A stretch of 64,000 nucleotides of DNA. Origin: Piezodorus guildinii. Lineage: Eukaryota; Arthropoda; Insecta; Hemiptera; Pentatomidae. The stretch is taken from the NCBI GenBank assembly GCA_023052935.1, contig CM041297.1, positions 87,329,021-87,393,020 of the forward strand. The letters run 5' to 3'. The position numbers and the translations under genes were made by a program. The notes under the pieces are model-generated. The model saw only the letters and a program-made list of their open reading frames with translations, was not told the DNA's origin and did no database searches. Positions 23,047-36,970 of this stretch are shown here, piece after piece. Each line of letters opens with the position of its first letter. The stretch's first letter is position 1.

Positions 23047-24848
23047 TAACTTCAAAGATAAATACGTCAAATATATAAATTAATTACTGGGGTCCCGTTG
23101 AAACGGGTACAATTTTAATTTAGTGTTGTTTTTATCGTTTTAATTTTAAGGGCAAAAGACTGCTTATAGTCATTATCGCCCTCACATCTTTATAAAAAAA
23201 GCAAAAAAAAAAGTAAAACGATTTATCAAGATGAAGATAGCAGAAAAAAACGATATAATAAAATATTAAAATAAATAAGATATAAAATAAAATAAAAATA
23301 AACAAAAAAAATATATAAATATATAATAATTATAACAACTTTTTACTGACGTGTATGACATCTTTTTTCACATATTAACTTTTCTAAAAGGTTGTGCTTT
23401 CCAACAGTATATCATACGTCTACACTACTACATATGTTTTAAAAAAAATGTTTTCTTGCTTTGATTATAGAAGATTTAACTTTTCTATCTAATGAGAGGT
23501 GTAATTGCAATTTATTGTACTTATAAACCATCACGAAATGATAGGGATTGATTTCAGGACAAATATACAAAAAATGTCTACTCCCTTCAAGATATGGAGC
23601 ACCAATAAAGAAGAGAAAAATCGAGAAATGAACCTAAACCTAAAAGCCCTATTTCGCACTAACGTAATGCGCAGAAATAAAAAAGAAGAGAAATAAAAGT
23701 TTTATTATTAGTTTAAAATATATATAAAACTCCAAAACTGATAATTATACGGTTTTTTATTAAAACTTCTAACAAAGATTAATTCCTCAAAACATTTATC
23801 ATTTACAATTCCTTCAATGACATGGCTTTATATTTCAAGGATTGCTCAGTAATAGAAATATGAAGGTTTAACTTATTTTAAGCTTCATTATAAATTCCTA
23901 AAACAGTAAAAATTAAATATAAAGATATTAATCTTATAAAATAAATATATTAGTTTAATACTACTTCATAAATAACATATTATTCACCAACAATTACAAT
24001 GATGAAGAATTATACAACCCTGGATTTATCTGGGTTTTACATATCATACAATATATCAATGATATATTTCTATTTTTATAATTTATTTAATATTTTTATA
24101 GTATAATATATATTATAGTAAATATTAAATATTAGCGATTTATAATATAATATATAATACACCCAGATATACAAGTATAAACTTTCCAAAACTTATTAAA
24201 ATGTGTAAAAAAAAAAAATCTATATTAATGTGTTTTACCAACAGGAAACAGTTTTGCTTTAAATGAAAACATCGAAACGCCAGATGACTAAAGCGAAACA
24301 CCATTCAAATATTGTCGTTGAAATGTCATTCTTTTAGTTCAAAATTCATGTTTTTCAAGAGAGGTATTTGTAGAGTTTAATAAGCGGTATTTGTTATGTT
24401 ATACGTACATGCTGTCTTAAAATTATTTATCAAAACGTGCATCATACTCCATATGGTAACATGGTTGTTCTCTCCTGGTTGTCACATGTGAAAGCGTTGT
24501 CAGTTTAAATCTATATAACATTTTGTCCTGTACTGTCCACTTGTTCTTGACTGATTCTGAACGCTTATATGGCTAGGTGTTAATATACAAATACACGTTC
24601 TATCATCGGCAATATAATAACACTGGTTCAAAACTTCACAGCTTTAAAAATATAACGAGGAATAGTGAATATTTACATGGATTTTCTACTATTTCTATTT
24701 AAATTTTGATAAATGATATAGAAGCTGTTTTGTCCTAAGGATTAGGATGATTTTTCGTTTCAACTTATCCAGGAGATCTATTACAATTGTAACACTTAGT
24801 ATCAATATTTCTATCTTCCTTCCAGCTTGCACTCATTAAATGGATTTT
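23047..24848. other. AT-rich region with a family E repeat
   Basis: About 23340-23560 shares 'gtgctttccaacagtatatc' and 'aattgcaatttattgtactt' type blocks with 34.7-35.3 kb (family E). The remainder is very AT-rich and without recognised genes. Confidence 0.5.
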
Positions 24849-25794
24849 AGGTTTGTTTAATCCCTCAAGGTAGTATCCTTGGACCCATCCTCTACACAGT
24901 CTATACAGCTAATATCCCAACCCATCCCAACACTTTCCTTTCTACCTATGCTGATGACACTTGTGTGTTATCAGTCAATAACGATCCTACTATTGCCTCT
25001 CAAACTCTTCAATCCCATATCAGAGAGCTTGAGATATGGTGTCGGAATTGGAGAATCAAAATCAATGCCAACAAATCCCACCAAATTACCTTTACCCTTC
25101 GTCGTAAACCTATGACATCCTGCCCTACAGTTTCCTTTAATAATATTCCGCTTGTTCCAGTTGAACAGATCCGCTACCTAGGACTACTACTTGACAAACG
25201 TCTAACATGGAATCCCCATACACGACTGAAACGACAAGAAACTGCCCGTCGCTTTCGCTTACTACAACACTTACTGGACAGACGCTCCAACCTTCCACTT
25301 ATCTACAAAAGGCTCATCTATATCACCATCATAAGGCCTATCTGGACTTACGGAGTTGAGCTTTGGGGCTCTACGAAACCATCAAATTCTTCCGTATTCA
25401 ATCCTTACAATCCAAAATCCTTAGAAAAATCCTCAATGCTCCTTACTTTGTCACAAATAAACTCATCCATAAAGACCTTAACATCCCATATGTTGCTGAT
25501 TTGGCCCGTACCAAGTATCAATCCTTCCATGACAAACTCCACTCCCACTCTAATCCTCTAGTTTCAATTCTTGCTTCCTCTTCAATTCCTGACAATCCTA
25601 CGAGGCGCCTGAAAAGAAGATGGCCTCGAGACCTTCTAGTTTAGTTACTTAGTGGAGTGATGCCAATGGGCATTTTCTCTTCGCGTTTTTTTCATGTATT
25701 TTATCTTTATTAACATATTTACTTGTTGTATTACAAAATACAGTTGTAAATTTCAATAAAAATATTAAAAAAAAAAAAAAAAAGGTTTGTTTAA
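24849..25794 (+). mobile_element. 5'-truncated Jockey-clade LINE with 12-bp TSD
   Basis: AGGTTTGTTTAA at 24849-24860 is repeated at 25783-25794. The element (24861-25782) holds part of the RT domain and the ORF2 C-terminus, a short 3' UTR of about 140 bp with TTCAATAAAAAT, and an A tail of about 17. The 3' UTR differs from the 20.9 kb LINE, so it is another subfamily. Confidence 0.95.
24861..25644 (+). pseudogene. Jockey LINE reverse transcriptase fragment, one frameshift
   Basis: The frame starts inside the RT palm with PQGSILGPILYTVYTANIP. It carries an intact YADD catalytic box at 24947-24958, then IKINANKSHQITFTLRRK, YLGLLLDKRLTWNPH and WTYGVELWGSTKPSN. A one-base frameshift at about 25385-25392 moves the rest (RIQSLQSKILRKILNAPYFV ... 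RRLKRRWPRDLLV) into another frame, ending at 25644. Truncation removed the endonuclease and RT N-terminus. The region is otherwise free of stops, so it is young. It could only act if supplied in trans, which truncated LINEs are not. Confidence 0.9.
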
Positions 25795-26399
25795 GTAAAA
25801 ATGTTCGTAAATTTTACAGTTGAAATTTACAACTTTACCAAAAATAAAAAAGTACGTACTTTATCATACCGATATATAGTTACTTGTAAACGAACTAAAT
25901 ATTAATAGTCTTCAACATATGTTTCTGTTCGAAGGTTTTATAGTCGCATTATTGAAAGTTACTTTGGAGAATTAATGATAATCCATAAGTAAATTCAACT
26001 TTGATTGAAACTTTAGACAAAAAAAAACAAAACAGCTTAAAGGTATAGCTGAGTAAAGATACATAAAATAAAAGGATTTCCGAAAAAATATAAAACAATA
26101 GTTCAAGTGACTTTTAACTCGCTAAATGTCTCATTTTTTATTAATTCTCGAGAATTTGTTCAACCACTATCTTCACTTTTAAGGTAATAAGTTGTAAGAA
26201 CGAAATATATAAAGCATGTCTTTATGTTATCGATATTTTTTGTTTTAATTCGATATCTTAAAAATTACTAGAACTAAAGAGATTTTCCCAACACATGTTT
26301 TCAGCCGCGAAGCTGACTTGAAACGGCTAAAACTCTAAAAGTATTTGGCAAAAAAATGTTTTATCCACGGTTTTTTATTCGTGAAAGAATAGAGAATGA
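25795..26399. other. AT-rich region
   Basis: Nothing recognised. It may contain further eroded family D sequence at its right edge. Confidence 0.4.
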
Positions 26400-27600
26400 C
26401 TGGTTAAAAGGTTATTAAAATCAAAAAGGTTTAGCGGCAAAATTAATGAAAATTGGAAGATTTGAAATGGATTTACCCATATGTTGTTTTGGTTAATTAT
26501 TTTCAATAATAAACCTTTGAAATCGTCAAAAAAGAAATAAATAAAAAAAATATCCCCCTCAACATTTGAGAGTTTACGTTTCATAGATGCGTAGAATCCG
26601 AAAAACGAATTAAATTAAATTAAAAACTTCATCATAGGTAAGTTAATCGTCTTCTGAAGATGTTTTGGGCAATAATAACCACTCGCAGTTTTTTGCCCTT
26701 AAAACCAAAACAACACAACAACAACGAATTAAAAAATCCGTTTGTCCGCCGTCCGTGATATTTCTCCGAAACTACTGGAACAAATTTATCACACAAATAC
26801 TAGTCCATGCACCGAAGATTCTAACGTTGATATCAGCTGTTGAGTTTTAAAATGGCGGCCGTTCAAAGTTGTTTAATATAATAACTCAGTTATTTTTGAA
26901 GACTGAAATAAAATATATAATTGTTTTAAACCAAAAAAAAACGCGAATAATTATAATAAAAAGAGAAAAAAAAATTGAATTATCGCTTATATATACGCTT
27001 GTATTTTTGAGAACAAATTTATTATTATTTTTTAACCAAAAAACCGCGAATAAATATAAAAAAAAAATTGAAATTTTATCCATAAATACGCTCATAACTC
27101 TTTTTTACTTTTCAAGATGGAGAAAAATATATAGAGAGTTTTAGAATAAGTAAAGGGTGATAAATAAATTTTTTTTAAATAAATAAATAAAAAAATCCAT
27201 AATTATTAAAGATAGAGAAAAATTTAAAAGATTTTCGAGATCAAGACAACGCAATGAACAAAGAGCAAAAAAAAAAAAAAAAAAATCATTTTATATGGTA
27301 TAGCCACAACATATAAGAGATGTGATTCTCTAATAACTCGGTTATTATTGATGATGAAGATAAAATATAAGGTGTTCTGGAATCAGAAAATTTCATTTGA
27401 ATTATTTTCATGAAAATCGAAAGAAAAAAAAAGGTTTTAGTAACGCAGTCCTTTATAAATGCTTTTGGTTTATTACTTTCAGTAATGAACCTTTGTAATC
27501 GACCAAAAAAAACAACAACAAAATATCTAAATTTGAGAGCTTACGTTTCAAGATGGGTATAATCCGAATAACGAAAAAAAAAACAAAAAAAAAAAAACGT
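26400..27600 (+). repeat. Family D repeat, composite with a partly repeated unit
   Basis: Two related segments, at about 26430-26625 and 27400-27580, share 'aataaacctttgaaatcg', 'atttgagagtttacgtttca' and 'gtagaatccgaaaaacgaa'. Between them lies 'gatatcagctgttgagtttt', 'aaaatggcggccgttcaaag' and 'cataaatacgctcataactc', which also occurs inverted at 17.6-18.0 kb. No protein is coded. It is dispersed and perhaps tandem in origin; the class is unknown. Confidence 0.55.
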
Positions 27601-29464
<1,864 letters not shown>

Positions 29465-29880
29465 GGATGACAGATCCGCCCGGAAAAGCGAATAATAAAT
29501 TCGCTTGCTAATTTTCGTCTAAAACTGCCCCTAAATAGTCGGAAAATTTTCGAAACGGTGAAAATCTAGTAATTTGTTTACGAGATACGCCAGGAAAAGC
29601 GAATGGAAATTCAGGGGAAAATCGTATCCTAATTTTCATGTGTACTTGCCCGAAAATAGTCGGAAAATTTTTCAAATGGTGAAAATTAATTGATCTGTTA
29701 AAGAGCAACGCCTGGAATAGTGAATGGAAATTCTGGGGAAAATCGTATCCTAATTTTCATGTGTACCTGTCCCAGAATAGTCGGAAAATTGTTCAAATGT
29801 TGGAAATCAATTGATCTGTTAAAGAGATACGCCCGGAAAAGCGAATGGAAATTCGGGAAAAAATAGGATTATTTTTTTAT
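29465..29880. repeat. 121-bp tandem array, about 3.4 units
   Basis: The unit starts near 'cgcccggaaaagcgaatgga' and holds 'gggaaaatcgtatcctaatt', 'tcatgtgtacctgcccga' and 'aatagtcggaaaattt'. The unit phase recurs at 29477, 29588, 29709 and 29830, giving periods of 111, 121 and 121. Divergence between units is moderate. Frames inside it are interrupted, so it is noncoding. Confidence 0.9.
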
Positions 29881-29985
29881 TAGGAAAATCTTTACCTCAT
29901 AGAAATCTATTCACAGCTATGATACGATTTTTCCAATGCACTGAAAATGTAATTAGATAATAGATAACGAATAAACCATATTTTT

Positions 29986-30800
29986 ACTTTTACTTACTAT
30001 ATATAGTAAGGGGAAGTATTGCGATCGTGAAAATTTTCGAATTCCAGTTTTCAACGGAAATACACGTTTTAGGATCCCCTGAGTCCAAATAACCAAGTCC
30101 CGCAAAAAGGTCTGTGTGTGTGTGTGTGTGTGTGTGGTAACTCCCGGGCGGAAACGGTAAGTCCTATGAAACTGAAATTTCATATTTAAGATAACTATAC
30201 GCCCGAGACGTGACAAAACTTTTTTCATCAAAATGAGCTTAGAGGCACTTTATACCATGCATTTTGCACCTTTTTTCGATTTTCTCGAAAACGGTTCCCA
30301 CGATTTTGATTAAACTCGCTATATCGATGTAAAATTTAATGGGCTTTAATATCATGTAGGTTTTATTTGGATAAAAATGGTCTGACAGGGCTTAAATACC
30401 GATATTTTAAATTTTCTTCCCCTAAAGTACCTATAATTTTTTATAATTTTTTTGAAAACAGAAAAAATATTTTTTTAATGCAATTTTTCGTTTTTGAACA
30501 TAAGAGCAGTAATATACATGTATGATATACCGTTGGAAAGCTAAAGATTTTAGAAAAAATATCATCTCATACACAAGCGTTTAGAAGTTAATAGAGAGTG
30601 ATGAGAAGAAGATAAAACTAACTGATTATTATAGATAATAAAATAAAAGATTTTTTAATAAAACACATGTTTCTATATAAATTAAATTTATTTAATTCTT
30701 TAATAGTTTCACGTATTTTTAACTCTAACTCTATTTGAAAATTCTTTCATTGATTTTTAAAATTGATGTAAGTGAAAGTCGTGTGTTGCCCGCACCAGAT
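29986..30800 (-). mobile_element. Family C (Helentron-like), nearly complete
   Basis: The left end has ACTTTTACTTACTATATATAGTAAG, where CTTACTATATATAGTAAG is a perfect palindrome. The right end has GTAAGTGAAAGTCGTGTGTT followed by CCCGCACCAGA. The copy contains (GT)10 at about 30114-30136, absent in the 12.9 kb copy. Read on the minus strand the element begins TCTGGTGCGGG and ends with the palindrome. No ORF of note is present. Confidence 0.85.
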
Positions 30801-30925
30801 TTTTATTCGTTATTTGAATAACAAATAAATCATTCGAAAGTGACCAACAGATGATAAATAACGAATAAATTTATATTCGTTATCCGTTATTTAGATAAAA
30901 ATTTACTCGAATAATGCTCTACACC

Positions 30926-30928
<3 letters not shown>

Positions 30929-30971
<43 letters not shown>

Positions 30972-30972
30972 G

Positions 30973-31009
<37 letters not shown>

Positions 31010-31016
31010 GTTATAT
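30929..31016. repeat. (AT)n tracts with duplicated AATGTTATAT
   Basis: Two (AT)n tracts are each followed by 'ataatgttatat', so a unit of about 44 bp appears twice. Low-complexity and unstable. Confidence 0.9.
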
Positions 31017-31794
31017 ACGCGATATTAAATGAAAGATGTGGGTTAAAAGGGACGCTATGGAAGTGAGACGAAGTACATAAGAGTGTCATTGCTTGGTTTT
31101 GTTTGAGCGAGCCTTTGTCAAGGATCAGGTACCACAGCCGATTGTTCACACTATGTAGTCGTAATTCTTTCTTCTTTCTTTTCTTTTCATTTTTTTTTTT
31201 TCTTTTTCCCTTTTTCGCTTCTTCTACCAGTCTTTATTTTTCCCCTCTTCAAGATAATGATGTGGCAGAATCATGTGTCGTTCATTTTTCTCCCCGGGCG
31301 GAGCTCGGCTAATCCTCTACTTCGGCGGGCAGGATGACATCCGATGTTTACCTCCCGGTGAGTAGGCAAACATATCGTTCACGGTAATGTCTTCTACCCT
31401 CTCAACGGCTTAACGCTTAGCTTGATGGGTTAGGCCCGCCTCTGGGATGAGTTTCTTCAATCGAGTGTAGCAAGGACATAACGTTATTAATAACTTTATT
31501 AATTCATTACGTTAAAATAAAATAAATAATATAAGAAAATATAAACATACGTTAATAGGAACAATAATATAAAAATAAATAGGAAATAGTCAAATTTTAC
31601 AACTTTTTTCGAGATACATAATTCAAGATGTGATAATTAAATCTCCAAATCATAAATGTTTTTGAATTTATATTTAAAAAAATATTTCAGTAAATTAACA
31701 TATCGCTATTCTTTAACCTAAGTTATTTATTAACAGCTGTAAAAATGTTCACACATCTCCGTTCTTGTCAAATGCTCCTTTAATTATAATTGCT
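31017..31794. other. Unique region with GC-richer block
   Basis: About 31080-31480 is GC-richer, with a long C/T-rich run (31165-31250) followed by CCCCGGGCGGAGCTCGG. No gene was recognised. A promoter-like or CpG-type regulatory patch is possible. Confidence 0.4.
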
Positions 31795-32060
31795 ATGTCA
31801 GTAGTTCACTGTTCTCTGGGTCCCAGGTTTGAATCCCAGCTGGCAAAGAATATTTATTCATTCCCTTTTTTTTTCAGCTGACAGGGTACCACAGCTGACT
31901 GATGAAGGTAGGCCCTACTGGGGCACACCCAACCTCCAAAGTGGGTACCAAAAAAATCTGGCCTGTATGATCTCGGCCTGATCACCTCCTTCAACGACCG
32001 AGAAGCAGAACGAATCTGTATTGAACCCAATACTCTTAATGGGTTGCGGAGGAACAATTT
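31795..32060 (+). mobile_element. SINE-B, diverged
   Basis: Box-B region 'ggtttgaatcccagctggc', then 'actggggcacacccaacctc', 'aaagtgggtaccaaaaaaat', 'tgtatgatctcggcctgatc' and 'acgaatctgtattgaaccca'. The head and the T tail are degraded. Confidence 0.8.
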
Positions 32061-34739
32061 ATTTCCACGTCATCTTACCTAGAGTACTTCACCATTTTCT
32101 ACAAGATTTCTATACAGAACGTAAAATTCATTAAGAAATAATAAATGTATATAAATCTATAAATTAAATGGTCTTATATTTAATTAAAAATAATAGGCGC
32201 TAACTAAAAACTAAGTAATTGTAATTAAACTATACCGATCTATTACAATAGATATTCTTGTTTTTAACAGTTATTACTAAATAAGTCTAGAATAGTTCGA
32301 CATTATGTCATTACATCAGAATCTCTTTGAATATTATTTAATATATGTATAAGACTAATCATTTTTATTAGGATCAAACAAAAATATTATCTTTATCTAA
32401 AAATTACAATATAAATGTTCTTAATAACTAAAAAGAAAAATAGAAATAAAGAAAGGGATGGTAATAATAACGTTAAAACCATTTTTTATATTTTTATTAT
32501 AAATAAAGACAAAATTGGAATAAATAAGTTATTTAAATGTATACTTTTAAAAAATGTATTTAAAATGGTTTTATTAGTATTGTTTTTAAATTTTCTTATC
32601 CGCCTTTACCATTAAGGGTCATAGGCGTGGTCGCAATAATTATATTCGATGGTAAAACCGTGTCATTTTTATGAATTCTAATAGTTTGGTTATACTCTCT
32701 TCCTCATCTTGAAGTAGTTCTGTTATATAACACTTAAGAAAGCGGGTACTCAATTAGCAAGTGTTGCACAGTTAAAGTGGCCTTGTCGCATTTTAACAAC
32801 GAAAGTAATTACAAATTGTGTGTTTGGCGCACCAGATTTTTATTTTGATTCAGTGTTAAAGTACGCTGCTTTTAGTATAACGTTTTTATTTTAAGCATAA
32901 TTGACATATTAATTAACTTAATGCTCAAAATGAATACCGGTTATTACCTCATAAGCAGATAGCCGCCCATGGTGAGTAATCGACCCTCCGAAGACCCGTA
33001 AAGGGGATCATCCGAGAACTGACGGAAGAAGGACACCCTCCAAGAAGGCGGTAAATCTGTCCGGGGGCCTGAATTTGATACCTCCAGAAAAATATGGTGG
33101 CACTATTTCATCCTGTGACGTCGTGTGGGCAGGTGTCCCGCTAGGCCTCCGTCCCTAAATCAAAAACTACAAAAGACCTAAGAACGCTTAAACTCTACCT
33201 CCGTATATTTCCCTTTATCTTTTTTTATTTCCAGCTTCCATCATCTTCTTACCGGTGTAATAATTTAGAGGCGCACTGACCGCGGGGTATGTGTGTTTAT
33301 GTGACGGGCCCGCGTGTAATCCGCGCCAGATTAAGGCGGGATCTGCAGCGGTATATCTCCCGCCATAATCAGCTTTTTCCCGCCACAATCGCCATCTGTA
33401 TTCATCGCGGGCTCAACGGCACTGTTAACGATAATAACTGTGAAGCGGTCCTCTATGTCGATAGCTTCACGTTAGCACAACAGGAATCAACTTCTATATT
33501 CCTATTTCCTCAACACATGAGTTACTTGAATGAGAAAAATATTTAGATTGATATTTAATAATAAAATTATGAATTACTAAAAATTTATCATTTGTATTTA
33601 AAAAATAAATTAACTATTCAGTCATGGCAGTATCTCAAAAATGATAATGCGCATAAAGCCGAAATACTTAACAGTTTATCGTTTGGTTTTGAAAAATTCT
33701 TCCTTCAAGTGATAATTTTATTTTTTAAACATTTCTAAAAAACGTTTTCAAAAAACTCTATAAAATCTATCTATTTAAAAATTATACTCCCTAGGTATCA
33801 TCCACCACCATATAAGAGGAATGTGTACATGTAAATATTTTTCAATACGTTAACGTGCCAAGTGTTTTATGATAGATTTTTTCATTTGTATAAGATAAAT
33901 TAAACAAAAAAAAGGATAAAACCGTATTTGAAAAAATGAAATAAATAATAAAAAAAAAGAATGTAATTATATTATCTTATTATATTAAACTTTATTAATT
34001 ATTATACTTATTTTAAAACAAATATTTCTAAATAAATTGTGCGTTAAGCAACACAATGCAGTAGGGTTACACTGCTTTATAAATAGTATTTTCTCTCTAC
34101 TCATTTAAAATATAATTTAATATATAGCCGCAAGAACACAAAGCCATCTTAACCTGACAGTATCAGCAAAGCTATTATATTAAGCTATTTATTAACTAAT
34201 ATATATTAAGCATATTGGGCAACGTATCCCTGTTTTGTCTGAAAGTTCTCAAGCAAGAAAGAAGAACAAATATAAACAAATGAATAAATACTGTTGAGTA
34301 ATTATAAATATGCCTACTCCTACTAACCTGTAATAGTTTTACAGAATAAAATTAAGATCTATTAAGCAATAAATTTATTTCTTGTACATTACGAAAATTG
34401 AAAGAGTAACTGACTGACCCATATGTATTATAATAACTCTTACCATAAAAGCATAAATATGTAAAAACAAAAAATGAAATATTGGCGAACCAAGCCGAGG
34501 GTTACAGCTAGTAATTTATACTAATTGATAATTAAAGATTGAAAAATAAAGATTTTATGCCAATGAATAAAAGCGTAGAGCTAAAATTGTATTTTTATTT
34601 ATTATATTACTAAGGACCCTCCTCTGCTTCGATCAGATGCATTCGAGTGCCTTCAGATTTTAAAATACACTTTTAGGGCTATTTAGAGTTTATCGCTTTG
34701 GGATCGTCAGTTAATAAGAGAAAAAGATATATCCATTAG
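32061..34739. other. Unique region with C end fragment and a GC-rich block
   Basis: A 36-bp remnant of the family C end (GTGTGTTTGGCGCACCAGAT) lies near 32811-32846. A GC-rich block at 32960-33500 holds repeated CCCGCC/GCGGGA motifs (TCTCCCGCCATAATC, TTTCCCGCCACAATC). An 85-codon frame there (33289-33546) has no recognisable domain. Otherwise AT-rich with nothing recognised. Confidence 0.45.
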
Positions 34740-35290
34740 TTTATAGGCTTATTACACCTTTCTATAAACGTGTACGATTTTTTTTCGTTGCATCCTAACA
34801 TTTCTAAAATCGTACGCTTTCCAGCAGTATTTTATACTATTAATCATATTTTAGGAAACATTCTTAGAAGCCTCGATCACAGAAAATTCAGTTTTCAAAT
34901 AAAGAAAAACTCAATTTCAATGTATTGTACTTATAAGCCTTTACTTTAACAACTTATAATGATTTGGTACGTAATATGTTTTCTAAAATCGTATATAAGT
35001 TGCACGATACTGTACAGTGGCAACACTAAATCATCATAACCTCTCTGAAGTTACAAATAACTGATGATTATAAGTTTATGGATTTATAACATCTCCTGAT
35101 GAGCTGGTACGACGTATTATTTAAAAAAAAAAACATTTTCAACAACAATTTTTATTGAGTAAAATTACAATCTGTCCCAATTTGGACATTAATAGTAGTG
35201 GTGAAAGATATCATACATACTACTTCATAAAAAAAAGAAAATATAATTGCAATGTATTTTACTTATAAACCTTCAGGAAAGAATATTCTA
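34740..35290. repeat. Family E repeat, interrupted by a LINE tail
   Basis: 'aaatcgtacgctttccagca', 'aatttcaatgtattgtactt' and, after a LINE tail, 'aattgcaatgtattttactt' match the 23.3-23.6 kb copy. The same few motifs are repeated, so two units may stand side by side. It may be a distant relative of family C, because both have a 'ctttccaacagtat' stretch after 'tctaaaat'. Confidence 0.5.
35136..35230 (-). mobile_element. LINE 3' tail (52 kb subfamily)
   Basis: About 90 bp identical or nearly so to the 3' UTR end of the LINE at 52.1 kb ('acaatctgtcccaatttgga', 'gaaagatatcatac'). It is minus-strand and extremely 5'-truncated. It interrupts family E. Confidence 0.85.
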
Positions 35291-35940
35291 GATGAGATTG
35301 AATTGAATTGAAATCCAAACCTCTCGCGTTTTAGAAGCTTGAAAACCAATAATCACATCATTATATATATATATATCCATATATTGGCGGTAAAAGTCAC
35401 CGCTTCAGCCAATCAGAAATATTTGAATAGCACCCCATACGTCCGGTGTCACGGAGTGTTGGAAAGCGCGACGGGACGTCAGGGTAGCATCACGTTCCAT
35501 ACTGGCATTTGGAACGACGGATGGCTATTAAGAGAAGATGTGACAATGAGCCAATCGTTAGCCCCTCCAGGCGGGACTCTAATGAGTGTGCTAACGAACC
35601 CTTTGCCAATAGGTCGCGCTGGAGTCCTGGAGCCACTTTCTTCACGAAGTCTTTGTCTCTCCTGACCTTTCATCAGATGGCGGGGATAACCGCATAACTG
35701 ACAATTACCGGGGTACCGGAACGTCATCTTACGTTCAGCGGCAGCTCATTGTTTGGGCGAATCCAGGGCGCTGTCGGGATCTTTGAATTCAGAAATGACA
35801 TTGAAACGAGATGGGATAGTATTTTATAAGTATATTATTATTAAAATTTATTTATTGATAAGTATATATTTTTATTTTATAAATAATGTATATTTTGATG
35901 AATAAATAGCCAGAAAATGAATATTTAATGTACATTTATA
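35291..35940. other. CpG-rich island with three CCAAT boxes
   Basis: About 35390-35800 is strongly GC- and CpG-richer than its surroundings. CCAAT occurs at 35409, 35551 and 35606, and GACGTC-like and GCGGGACT motifs occur between. Several frames are open on both strands (up to 108 codons) simply because stop codons are rare in GC-rich DNA. It may be a promoter or enhancer. No transcript can be proved. Confidence 0.4.
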
Positions 35941-35997
35941 TTATTCTTAGGGGCATAGCTGTCCCAGAAAAAAAAAAAAAATTCATTTCACATCATA
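35941..35997 (+). repeat. LINE-like 3' tail, family G
   Basis: 'tattcttaggggcatagctg', 'tcccagaa', a run of A and 'tcatttca' match 46.5 kb and, inverted, 54.5 kb. The pattern fits the 3' end of a non-LTR retrotransposon that ends in a short simple repeat. Confidence 0.45.
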
Positions 35998-36970
35998 AAT
36001 TCCATTAATTTCTATACAGCTGAAGCGTATTGTAACTTTATTATATAAGTAAAAGAACATGTTTTTCGTGATCATAAGAGCTGAACACATCTAATTATAA
36101 TAATTATATTTTATAGTTATTAGATAATTTTAATTAATTTAAATGAATGATACGTAAAAATATATGTTAATGAGAGACCGTTATTAATTTTTTTTAAACA
36201 GATGATTATCATTATAGGAACTTGAACGAAAGGTGTCTTTAATATTTACATACAAATGCTTCACACAAAATAGACCTGTCAATATGATGATTAGCTGTTT
36301 CAAGTTGGCTTAGTATCCCTGTTAGTTTACGGCTAATTTATTTAATTTATTTTTTATATACTTTTAATCAATAAATTAAGAGAAAGAAGATTAGTCTTCC
36401 ATTTCATCGTGACGATAAACAGACTCGGAACGGGTATAAAGATCGCCTGCGACCGAATTTAGCGAGCGTGAGGGAGGGTGTCACTCAAGGTTCTGTAACT
36501 TGTCCCATCTGACAGAGCTCTGACACACACCACTCCCAGTTCCTTATCGTTTTCAGATTTCTGTCTCCCATCGTTCCCTCTACGTGTGACATCTGTCTGT
36601 CGTTTATCTCGGGAAATGTAGACCAGGGAAATATTGAAATGTTTTCCACTGCCTTGTATATCGCGCCCTGTTATCATCGGGCATTAAGGCCATGTAGTTT
36701 AAAGTTATTCAGACATTTCTGGCAGTCAGGAACTATTCGCTTTCAGAGTCTTTTCTTATCTTTTGTGATCTAGAATTCATCGAATTATGTTAAGTTGATT
36801 CAGTTCAACAATTTTTTTTTTTTTTTTTTTAATTTTAATTTTTGTTTAATTGATAGAATTTCAAATCCCAGATTATTTTCATTTTAATGACATATATATG
36901 TCATGAATGTTTCTCTTTCTGTTTATTAGTAAAAAACATTACCTTCTACAAATAATCCTAAGAAGGTGTA
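35998..36970. other. Unique region with GC-richer block
   Basis: About 36400-36680 is GC-richer. Otherwise AT-rich with a T19 run at about 36812. Nothing recognised. Confidence 0.4.

Noticed and set aside
29465..29880. CRISPR array
   Set aside because: Units are contiguous 121-bp repeats without unique spacers, and the context is eukaryotic.
35085..35110. Hammerhead core from CTGATGAG
   Set aside because: No GAAA follows at the right distance; the sequence belongs to repeat family E.
35339..35727. Protein genes of 62-108 codons on both strands
   Set aside because: Three overlapping frames on opposite strands are open only because the DNA is GC-rich; no domain, start context or splice signal.
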